A stretch of DNA of 20,612 bases from DAOSVX01 sp964440405 (GTDB taxonomy: Bacteria > Bacillota_I > Bacilli_A > RF39 > UBA660). Position 1 is the stretch's first letter. Each line of letters opens with the position of its first letter. A model generated the notes under the pieces. That model was not told where the DNA came from. It saw only the letters and a list, made by a program, of their open reading frames with translations, and did no database searches. A program made the translations under genes and the position numbers. The DNA lies in assembly GCA_964440405.1 (NCBI GenBank), contig CAYTSB010000013.1, positions 1 through 20,612 on the forward strand. Reading direction: 5' to 3'. Positions 7,317 to 14,302 of this stretch are shown here, in pieces.

Positions 7317-8972
7317 ATGACAAATATAGAATTAGCAGAATTAATATTTCCTAATATTAATAAAACTCCTCTTGATTACGAAAAACTTTATCCTGAAAGA
7401 AATTTAAAAGAAGGAAATATTGTAACTCGTTTTGCACCAAGTCCAACAGGATTTATTCATATGGGCAGTTTACTTACTACTTTTATTGCTAGAAAAGTAG
7501 TAGATGATAATGGTGGAGTTTTTTTTCTACGAATTGAAGATACTGACCAGGAAAGAACAGTTGAAAATGGGATTAGGGGTATTTTAAAAGATTTAGAAGA
7601 CTTTGATATTAAAATAGATGAAGGAATGATTTTGAGTAATGAAGAAATAGGAAACTATGGACCATATATTCAAAGCCAGAGAAAAGATATTTATCAGGCT
7701 TATGTTAAATATTTAATTAGTATTGGAGTAGCTTATCCCTGTTTTTGTTCCAAGGAAGAATTAAATTTATTAAGAGAAGAACAGGCCAATAAAAAAGAAA
7801 GAATCGGTTATTATGGTTCCTATGCTAAATGTCGTGATTTAACTAATGAGGAACTAAAAAATAAAATTTTAAATAAAGAATCTTATACAATTAGATTAAA
7901 ATCTAATGGTGACCATAATAAAAAAATCAAATTTAAAGATTTAGTTCGTGGTGAAATTGAATTTCCAGAAAATGATTTAGATATTATTTTATTAAAAGAA
8001 GATGGCCTTCCTACATATCATTTAGCACATGTCATAGATGATCATTTAATGAGAACAACGCATGTATTAAGAGGAGAAGAGTGGTTATCTTCAGTTCCTG
8101 TTCACTTAGAATTATTTAGAATTTTTAATTTCAAATTACCAAAATTTGCCCATTTAGGATTATTAATGAAGATAGATCCTGAAACAGGTGTGAGAAGAAA
8201 GTTATCTAAAAGGAAAGATAAAGAAGCAGCCGTAAGCTATTATTATCAACAAGGGATTCCTATTGAAGTGGTTAAACTATATCTTTTAACAATTGCCAAT
8301 TCCAATTTTGAAGAATATTATAATCAAAATTTAGATGTTAATAAATTTAAATTTGATTTTAAAAAGATAAGTTTAAGCGGCTCTTTATTTGATTTAGAAA
8401 AGTTACTTAATATTTCAAAAAACTATCTAAGCAGATTATCTGCTCAAGAATTATTTAATAAATTAGATGTTTATACTAGAGAATTTGATGCCGAGTTTAA
8501 TAAATTAATCAATAAATATCAGGACTATACAGTTAATATTTTAAATATTGAAAGAGAAATAAAAAAACCAAGAAAAGATTTTAATTCGTTATCAGAAATA
8601 AAAAATCATATTTGGTATATGTATGATGAATTGTTTAAAGATTTAAACTATGATTTTCAAACTATTAATGATTCAACTGAAATTAATTTAATATTAAATG
8701 AATACTTAAAATATTATCGAGAGAATGATTCACAGGAAGAATGGTTTGAAAAAATTAAGGATTTAAGTGGGAAACTAGGCTATGCTAAAGACATAAAAAT
8801 TTATAAAGAAAATCCTCATAATTATAAGGGTCATGTTGGTGATATTGCAATGGTTTTAAGAGTAGCTTTAACTAGTAAAAGCATGACACCTAATTTATAT
8901 GACATTATGAAACTATTAGGTAAAAACCGTATTAAAGAAAGAATAAATATTTTAATTAATAAAAAAAGTTGA
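7317..8972 (+). CDS. gltX: Glutamyl-tRNA synthetase, about 550-residue type
   Basis: A class I synthetase attaching glutamate to tRNA-Glu and, if non-discriminating, to tRNA-Gln for later amidation by GatCAB. ATG 7317 (551 residues) is preferred over an in-frame GTG at 7308, because AAGGTG (7305-7310) would be its ribosome binding site. The HIGH-type motif is PTGFIHMGS (His48), the KMSKS-type motif KLSKR (295-299). A CFC pair and a later Cys in YAKC lie in the insertion that can bind zinc. The protein has about 35 residues before the RFAPSPTG motif and is longer than the usual 480-500 residue GltX; the extension and spacing match the form I know from clostridial relatives. The gene sits between tRNA-Gln(CTG) and tRNA-Glu(CTC). 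Discriminating versus non-discriminating behaviour cannot be read from the sequence. Confidence 0.93.
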   Translation: MTNIELAELIFPNINKTPLDYEKLYPERNLKEGNIVTRFAPSPTGFIHMGSLLTTFIARKVVDDNGGVFFLRIEDTDQERTVENGIRGILKDLEDFDIKIDEGMILSNEEIGNYGPYIQSQRKDIYQAYVKYLISIGVAYPCFCSKEELNLLREEQANKKERIGYYGSYAKCRDLTNEELKNKILNKESYTIRLKSNGDHNKKIKFKDLVRGEIEFPENDLDIILLKEDGLPTYHLAHVIDDHLMRTTHVLRGEEWLSSVPVHLELFRIFNFKLPKFAHLGLLMKIDPETGVRRKLSKRKDKEAAVSYYYQQGIPIEVVKLYLLTIANSNFEEYYNQNLDVNKFKFDFKKISLSGSLFDLEKLLNISKNYLSRLSAQELFNKLDVYTREFDAEFNKLINKYQDYTVNILNIEREIKKPRKDFNSLSEIKNHIWYMYDELFKDLNYDFQTINDSTEINLILNEYLKYYRENDSQEEWFEKIKDLSGKLGYAKDIKIYKENPHNYKGHVGDIAMVLRVALTSKSMTPNLYDIMKLLGKNRIKERINILINKKS

Positions 8973-8989
8973 TATAATAAGATCAACTT
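8966..8989 (+). other. Hairpin between gltX and tRNA-Glu (processing site or promoter, not a clear terminator)
   Basis: AAGTTGAT (8966-8973) pairs with ATCAACTT (8982-8989); the gltX stop TGA (8970-8972) is in the 5' arm. No T tract follows, and the tRNA starts 6 bases later. The loop region contains TATAAT (8973-8978), which could be a -10 for the tRNA. Either read-through with processing or a separate tRNA promoter fits. Confidence 0.5.
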
Positions 8990-8994
8990 CTTAT

Positions 8995-9071
8995 GGCTCG
9001 TTGGTGAAGTGGTTTAACACGCCGCCCTCTCAAGGCGGTATTCATGGGTTCAAAACCCATACGAGTCACCA
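8995..9071 (+). tRNA. tRNA-Glu, anticodon CTC
   Basis: A complete 77-nt cloverleaf. Acceptor GGCTCGT (8995-9001) pairs with ACGAGTC (9061-9067, one G-U pair), discriminator A, encoded CCA (9069-9071). The anticodon arm is CCGCC-CTCTCAA-GGCGG, giving anticodon CTC, which reads GAG. The T arm is ATGGG-TTCAAAA-CCCAT. It follows gltX by 22 bases. Confidence 0.95.
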
Positions 9072-9084
9072 TATTTTGATTATA

Positions 9085-9110
9085 AAATCGGCGAATAAGT
9101 CGGTTTTTTA
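9085..9110 (+). terminator. Terminator after tRNA-Glu, probably also serving the LCP gene
   Basis: ATCGGC and GTCGGT form a 6-bp stem with two G-U pairs around GAATAA, followed by six T (9104-9109). Its T tract reaches into the stop codon of the convergent LCP gene (9108-9110). Read on the minus strand the hairpin is followed by ATTTTAT, so two-way use is possible. Confidence 0.65.
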
Positions 9111-10982
9111 TTCTATTAAATCTTTGATGTTTTGATCAATTTCATCTTCAGTATTAGTTTCGGTATTAATTGAAGATGATTTTTTAATAATATAAATTGT
9201 TATAGAGTTAACTTCTGATACTAGAACACTCTTTTTAGGATTTTGTTTAATTATCTGTCCATTTGTATATTCATTTTTATATAAGGGATTTTCTTCCGTT
9301 ACTTCAATATAATTAACTTTTATATTACGAGCACTGGCCCAAGTATTTACATCTAATCTGGATTTATTAGTAAAATCAGGAACAGTATCTTCTAGGTTAA
9401 CCCCACCATTACGATCTTTGCCGATAACCTTTTTTTCATATTCTTCATTTACTGAGAATTCAAAAGTTTTAATTAAAGTTGGTTCTTCTAATTCTAAATT
9501 AATTTTCATAGCATCAACGATTTCTTTTAAACTTTCCAGGTAATATAATTCCATGGATCTGGAATTTATGGTTTGGTTATAAGTCATTAGATAAGTTTTT
9601 TCAATGTTAATAAAATCGTCTTGTGTAGAACTTAGTTTCATTAACATGTTTTTAATTACTTCATAAAATGATAATAGTTTATCTTTATCTAAATTAGTAT
9701 CAATACTATTACTGATGGTGTCTAAAATATTATAGAATTTTTTTATGCTATTAATGTTTTTAATACTTTTAGCCATTCCTGTAACAACTAGTTGTTGATT
9801 TTGACCTCTAACAAAATCATTCCTGTTTCCAAATGTATATTTAGCCGAACATCTACCACTATTATTATGCCTGTTTCTGGATAATGCCAGTGCTTGCTCG
9901 CCGTTTAAATGTTGTAATCCTTTTTCAACAAAAATTGTGTTTTTTCCCCACTGTCTATTACTGTTTTGTTCACAAAAAGCATAGGGCACATCAACGTCGA
10001 TACCGCCTAAAGCATCTACTAAATTTACAACGCCTTTAAAGTTAATTTTAACATAGTAATCAATATCAATATCAGTTAATGTTTCAACTGTATCAATAAC
10101 ACATGATGTACCGTAATAAGCAGAAGTGTTAATTTTATTCTTTTTGCCATTTTTACATGCTATTTCAGCATAAGTATCTCTAGGAATACTAAACATTGTG
10201 GCATTTAAAGTATGAGGATTAAAAGTTATAATCATTAAAGTGTCACCATTAAATGCTTGATTGGCATTAAGCTTTTCACTAATAGAATCGACGCCAATTA
10301 AAAGAATGGAGAAGGGCTCGTTAAGTTTTTTATTACTTGTGATAGCAGATTCGATTTTATCTAATTCTTCACTGTATTCATATTTTACTTCTAAATCAGA
10401 ATCAATGTTTTTAAATTCATCATTAAATAAAATATCATAATTACTTGACAAAAATATTCCGTCAATTTCCTCATCGTATAAAGCATTGATTAAAAGGGTA
10501 TAATCTTCATAATAAGTAATATCCAGATGATCCAAATTATTTTTCTTAATTAATTCATTTGCTAATTTGTAGCCCTCAATATCATTAATGTCATCAATCA
10601 TTGCCAAAGTACTTAATTTATCATTGTCTTTTAAAGTCAATAGATTGGTTGTATAAGTTATTTTTTCTTTATTAATATTATCCATTTTATTTAAAGTCTT
10701 ATTAATATAAAATGATCCTACTCCTAAAATAATTGTCAATAAAATTAAAGCAATAGAAATTCCAATAAATAGTTTTTTCTTAGTCCGATTAACAACAAAA
10801 ATAAAAGCCCCAATTAAATAAAGAATTCCCAAAAGAAAGAATAATATTAAAATAATTATTCTAATCATATTTTCTATTCCAGTAAGTTTTAATAAATTAA
10901 CAGTAAAAAACAATATAGCAACTGAATAAAAAACAATTGTTAATAAATAAATAATGAAGTTCTTGTTAATTTTCTTTACCAT
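9108..10982 (-). CDS. LytR-CpsA-Psr (LCP) protein with N-terminal extension and C-terminal PASTA-like domain
   Basis: LCP enzymes transfer glycopolymers from undecaprenyl carriers to the cell wall on the outer membrane face. This 624-residue protein has three N-terminal membrane helices (about 9-31, 38-63, 70-92), an extracytoplasmic domain (about 105-215) of the kind found before LCP domains in LytR-like proteins, and the LCP core (222-405). Core residues visible: Asp232 (GVDS), Asp247 (GDTLM), Arg268-Asp269 (SIPRDT), Arg369/371 (LSRNRH), and Arg387/Arg392 in NRNDFVRGQNQ. Residues 534-598 (from VPDFTNKS through IIKQNPKKSVL to SITIYI) resemble a single PASTA domain, a fold known to bind peptidoglycan or muropeptides. 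Four cysteines (276, 294, 337, 378) fall in the external core. The start has AAGGTGA upstream. It is divergent from the glucosaminidase operon. Confidence 0.9.
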   Translation of the reverse strand: MVKKINKNFIIYLLTIVFYSVAILFFTVNLLKLTGIENMIRIIILILFFLLGILYLIGAFIFVVNRTKKKLFIGISIALILLTIILGVGSFYINKTLNKMDNINKEKITYTTNLLTLKDNDKLSTLAMIDDINDIEGYKLANELIKKNNLDHLDITYYEDYTLLINALYDEEIDGIFLSSNYDILFNDEFKNIDSDLEVKYEYSEELDKIESAITSNKKLNEPFSILLIGVDSISEKLNANQAFNGDTLMIITFNPHTLNATMFSIPRDTYAEIACKNGKKNKINTSAYYGTSCVIDTVETLTDIDIDYYVKINFKGVVNLVDALGGIDVDVPYAFCEQNSNRQWGKNTIFVEKGLQHLNGEQALALSRNRHNNSGRCSAKYTFGNRNDFVRGQNQQLVVTGMAKSIKNINSIKKFYNILDTISNSIDTNLDKDKLLSFYEVIKNMLMKLSSTQDDFINIEKTYLMTYNQTINSRSMELYYLESLKEIVDAMKINLELEEPTLIKTFEFSVNEEYEKKVIGKDRNGGVNLEDTVPDFTNKSRLDVNTWASARNIKVNYIEVTEENPLYKNEYTNGQIIKQNPKKSVLVSEVNSITIYIIKKSSSINTETNTEDEIDQNIKDLIE

Positions 10983-11009
10983 AAAATCACCTTTTTAGGA
11001 TTACAATTC

Positions 11010-11038
11010 ATTATAACCTATTTTATTATTTAAGACAA
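11010..11038 (-). promoter_or_regulatory. Promoter of the LCP gene
   Basis: On the minus strand, TTGTCT (11038-11033), a 17-base spacer and TATAAT (11015-11010), about 28 bases before the start codon. Confidence 0.7.
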
Positions 11039-11043
11039 TTGTC
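11034..11043. promoter_or_regulatory. Perfect palindrome over the LCP -35 (possible operator)
   Basis: GACAATTGTC is a 10-base perfect palindrome overlapping the LCP -35 element in the region between the two divergent envelope genes. It could be a regulator site; no family is assigned. Confidence 0.3.
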
Positions 11044-11093
11044 AAAAAGATGTTAAGTGTCAAGGGGTGTTTCTATACTTTATTATTTGATTT

Positions 11094-11102
11094 TGTTATA
11101 AT
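11094..11102 (+). promoter_or_regulatory. Extended -10 promoter of the glucosaminidase-cohesin operon
   Basis: TGTTATAAT is a perfect TGnTATAAT extended -10, 29 bases before the start codon; the -35 position (TATACT) is poor, as is usual for extended -10 promoters. Confidence 0.6.
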
Positions 11103-11131
11103 GAATATACATAATAGAAAGTGGGTGTCTA

Positions 11132-12913
11132 ATGAAAAAACATATTAAAAAAGCAATTACTATTTTTATTATTCTACTAATGTTTTTTCAAGCAACACCG
11201 GTTTACGCTTTACTAACTGCTAAAACTCTAGTAGTGGGAGGATTAACTTTTAGAAAAGAACCAACAACAAGTAGTAATACGTGGCCATCTATTCCTTATA
11301 ATGTTTCAATTAATGTTTTAGATACCAACTTATATAGTGGAACGGGATGTAGTTCAGGGTGGTATAAAGTGGAATATAACAAAAATGTCGGTTATGTTTG
11401 TAGCAAGTATATTAGTTTTTATACAGTTGATACTATTGCTGTGGAAAGAGATCCAGTCACTCCTTTAGAAGTAGAATTAAAAGCTGCCGGATTTCCTTCA
11501 AGCTACTGGGATGGACTTTCTAATTTAAAAACAAATCATCCCAACTACATTTTTAAAGCTATTGACACTGAACTTGAGTGGGTAACAGCCATAGCTGAAG
11601 AGAGTATTTTAGGAATGAGTATGGTTCAAGTGTCTGCTGCTGATTTAAAAACCAGTAAAGTTGCTCAGATATCAACAATGGGTGGCTCTTATAATTATAA
11701 TACTAAAACATATAATGTTTTAGAAGGATCTACTTGGTATGCGGCCGCTTCAGAAACAGTTGCTTATTATATGGATCCAAGGAATTTTTTAACTGAAAAT
11801 AGAATATTTATGTTTGAAGATTTAACTTATTCTGGTGATTATATTACTAAAGAAGCAATTGATAAGGTATTCAGTGGTAATTTTAGTTATTTAAATCCTT
11901 ATTCAGCTGATTTTGTTGAAGCTGGAAAAGCTTCAGGAGTTAATCCTGTTTATCTGGCTGTCTTAACTAGACAGGAATTAGGAGGAGGAAGCTCTATTAC
12001 AGTTTCGGGAGCAGAGTTTTGTTATCCAGCAGAAAATAGCAATTATCCGGAAGAACAGAATAAATGTTATAGTGGTTATTATAATTTCTTCAATATTGGA
12101 GCAGGAACTGATAAAAAACCGGTGTATAACTCACTTATTTATGCCAAAAATAAAGGCTGGGATAGTCCTATAAAAGCAATAACGGCAGGAGCCAATTCTA
12201 TCGGAAGTGGTTATATTAAAAAAGGTCAAAACACTTCTTATTTTAAAAAATATAACGTTAAACCAGAAAGTACAGCCAGTACTTATTCTCATCAGTATAT
12301 GACTAATGTCGCGGCACCTTTCAGCGAAGCTGGAACATCTTATAGCACTTATGATAGTATGGGAGCTTTAAGCATTGATTCACCAATAAATTTTATGTTT
12401 GAAATACCAGTTTATAGAAATATGCCAGCTAAAACTGAACTTCCTACAGAAGTTAAATTTATAATTGATTATGGCCGGACAGTAATAGATAATTTAATTG
12501 CTAACACAACAATTAAAAATGATGGCGAATATTTATCGGGATTTAATTTTAATGATACGACAGTAAACTTAAAAAATAAATTTTTAGAAATAGATGAAGT
12601 AATAAAAGTAGAAGTGTTTGATGCTTTGGGCAATGCTAAAACCAATGAGATATTATTAACTGGTGATAAAGTCAAAATTACTTACGAAGAAGAAAGTCAG
12701 CAATATGAAATAATATTATATGGTGATACCTCAGGTGATGGTAAAATTGATTTAATTGATTTATTAAAAATTCAAAAGCATATTCTAGATTCTGCTAAAT
12801 TAAAGGATAGCTATTTAAAAGCCGCAGATACTAATCAGGATGACAAGGTTGATTTGTTAGATTTATTAAGAATTCAAAAGCATATTTTAGGTAATATTAA
12901 AATAACCGGATAG
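11132..12913 (+). CDS. Secreted endo-beta-N-acetylglucosaminidase with SH3-like and dockerin domains
   Basis: A peptidoglycan hydrolase expected to cut the glycan strand next to N-acetylglucosamine. The 593 residues contain a signal peptide (1-26, cleavage after PVYA), an SH3-like wall-binding domain (about 30-97, Cys73/Cys90), a LytD-like glucosaminidase domain (about 115-430) and a linker beta domain (about 436-527). The C-terminus (530-593) is a two-repeat dockerin. Catalytic-domain landmarks include AYYMDPRNFL (211-220), TRQELGGGS with Glu282 as probable acid, YYNFFNIGA and YIKKGQNTSYFKKYNV. Dockerin calcium loops start at Asp532 (D532, S534, D536, D540, D543) and Asp566 (D566, N568, D570, D574, D577), each followed by a helix with IQKHIL. 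The next gene, 8 bases on, encodes a cohesin protein, the natural partner. The ribosome binding site is a modest AAGTGGGTG. Confidence 0.9.
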   Translation: MKKHIKKAITIFIILLMFFQATPVYALLTAKTLVVGGLTFRKEPTTSSNTWPSIPYNVSINVLDTNLYSGTGCSSGWYKVEYNKNVGYVCSKYISFYTVDTIAVERDPVTPLEVELKAAGFPSSYWDGLSNLKTNHPNYIFKAIDTELEWVTAIAEESILGMSMVQVSAADLKTSKVAQISTMGGSYNYNTKTYNVLEGSTWYAAASETVAYYMDPRNFLTENRIFMFEDLTYSGDYITKEAIDKVFSGNFSYLNPYSADFVEAGKASGVNPVYLAVLTRQELGGGSSITVSGAEFCYPAENSNYPEEQNKCYSGYYNFFNIGAGTDKKPVYNSLIYAKNKGWDSPIKAITAGANSIGSGYIKKGQNTSYFKKYNVKPESTASTYSHQYMTNVAAPFSEAGTSYSTYDSMGALSIDSPINFMFEIPVYRNMPAKTELPTEVKFIIDYGRTVIDNLIANTTIKNDGEYLSGFNFNDTTVNLKNKFLEIDEVIKVEVFDALGNAKTNEILLTGDKVKITYEEESQQYEIILYGDTSGDGKIDLIDLLKIQKHILDSAKLKDSYLKAADTNQDDKVDLLDLLRIQKHILGNIKITG

Positions 12914-12921
12914 GAGATTAT

Positions 12922-14253
12922 ATGAAAAAAATTTATTTATTTTTAGTGGGAATTGTTGCAATATTTACTGGCATCACGACAGTTGAGGCAGCTAGTGCTA
13001 ATGTTAGTGTCAGTTCTTCAGTTTCTAAAATAGTGGTTGGTAAAACATTTAAAATAACTGTAAAAGTATCATCTTCAACAGTTTTGGGTGCTTGGGAATA
13101 TACTTTGGGTTACGATTCTTCAAAAGTTAGTTTAACATCATCCGAAGTTCCTTTAAGATATGTTGGCTATGGTAACGGTAGCATTAGATCTAAAAGTTAT
13201 ACTTATACATTTAAAGCTTTAAAAAGTGGTTCAGCTCAATTTAATATTAGTAAAACTGCTATAGTTGATTGGAATGAAAATATATTATCGGTAGATGATG
13301 GAAGTAGAAGTACAACAGTTTCAATTATTACTCAAGCCGATTTAGAAGCCTCTTATAGTAAAAACAATAATTTAAGTAATTTATCTATTTCGGGATATGA
13401 ACTTTCACCAAAGTTTAATAAAAATACAACTAACTATGAAATTACTGTTCCTTCAACAGTTACCAAAATAACAATTAATGCTACTAGAGAAGATTCAAAA
13501 TCCAGCCTGCTTGGTACAGGTGAATTTGCTGTTTCAGAAGGATTAAATACCTTTTTAGTTAAAGTAACTGCTCAAAATGGTGATTTAAAAACTTATACTT
13601 TAAATGTCAATGTTGAAGATTTAAATCCAATTACAGTTAAAATTTTAAATAAAGAATATACTGTAGTTAAAAGAAGTGATTTATTAGAATGCCCTTCAGC
13701 TTATCAGGCAACGACAGTTACTATTAATGACATTGAAATTCCTGCCTGTAGTAATGAAGCCAGTAAATATAATTTAGTTGCTTTAAAAGATCAGGAAGGA
13801 AATATTGGTTTATTTATATACGATAAGAATATTTATATCAAATATCAGGAATTTATTTTTGCTAACCTTATTTTTAGTCCGATTTTATATTCAGAAACTA
13901 TAAAAAATTATGAGCAAACCAAAGTTAAAATTAATAATGAGGAAGTAGCCGGTTATGTTTTTAATAGTGGCTCTGACTTTTTCTTATTATATGGAAAAAA
14001 TATAGAAACCGGTAAAAATGGCTTTTATGTTTACGATCAAAAAGAAAAGACTTTACAAAGATATAACGATGAACAGATTTTAGCTTTAGAAAATGACTTA
14101 AAAGATTATATGATTATTACTATTATCTTTGGTAGCGGATTATTTGTTACAATTATTGCATCGTTAGTTATTATTTCTAATAAAAAGAAAAAAGCCAAAA
14201 AAGTTAAAGAGAAAGCGCCTAAAGAAGAAAAGAAAATAGAAAAAAAGCAGTAA
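12922..14253 (+). CDS. Membrane-anchored cohesin protein with cadherin-like domain
   Basis: A likely scaffold that displays a cohesin outside the cell. Its 443 residues comprise a signal peptide (1-23, cleavage near VEA), a cohesin-like beta domain (about 26-136: VGKTFKITVKV, GAWEYTLGYDSSKVSL, YTYTFKALKSGSAQFNI) and a cadherin-like beta-sandwich domain of the Big-12/PF12733 kind (about 148-232: LSNLSISGYELSPKFNKNTT, NYEITVP, GLNTFLVKVTAQNGDLKTYTLNV). An unrecognised region follows (about 237-385, Cys257/Cys276), then one membrane helix (about 396-418) and a Lys/Glu-rich cytoplasmic tail. There is no LPXTG motif, so the anchor is the helix. AGGAG overlaps the stop of the dockerin-enzyme gene, so the two are co-translated. 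The binding pair is inferred from adjacency and domain type; a single cohesin implies one enzyme per anchor. Confidence 0.85.
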   Translation: MKKIYLFLVGIVAIFTGITTVEAASANVSVSSSVSKIVVGKTFKITVKVSSSTVLGAWEYTLGYDSSKVSLTSSEVPLRYVGYGNGSIRSKSYTYTFKALKSGSAQFNISKTAIVDWNENILSVDDGSRSTTVSIITQADLEASYSKNNNLSNLSISGYELSPKFNKNTTNYEITVPSTVTKITINATREDSKSSLLGTGEFAVSEGLNTFLVKVTAQNGDLKTYTLNVNVEDLNPITVKILNKEYTVVKRSDLLECPSAYQATTVTINDIEIPACSNEASKYNLVALKDQEGNIGLFIYDKNIYIKYQEFIFANLIFSPILYSETIKNYEQTKVKINNEEVAGYVFNSGSDFFLLYGKNIETGKNGFYVYDQKEKTLQRYNDEQILALENDLKDYMIITIIFGSGLFVTIIASLVIISNKKKKAKKVKEKAPKEEKKIEKKQ

Positions 14254-14268
14254 TAATTGCTTTTTTTT
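14241..14268 (+). terminator. Terminator overlapping the cohesin-gene stop codon
   Basis: AAAAAAGCA (14241-14249) pairs with TGCTTTTTT (14258-14266), with more T following. The stop TAA (14251-14253) lies in the loop. Confidence 0.75.
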
Positions 14269-14285
14269 CTTGATTATATTATAGT
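14257..14285 (+). promoter_or_regulatory. Possible promoter of the gtrB-gtrA pair
   Basis: TTGCTT (14257-14262), 17-base spacer, TATAGT (14280-14285), 17 bases before ATG 14303. It overlaps the preceding terminator; weak support. Confidence 0.3.
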
Positions 14286-14302
14286 TTAATAAAGAGGTTA
14301 AG

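Noticed and set aside
11034..11060. TTGACA on the minus strand as the LCP -35
   Set aside because: It is 24 bases from the TATAAT; TTGTCT at 17 bases is better placed.
12469..12675. Minus-strand frame of 68 codons inside the glucosaminidase gene
   Set aside because: Shadow of a well-supported coding frame.
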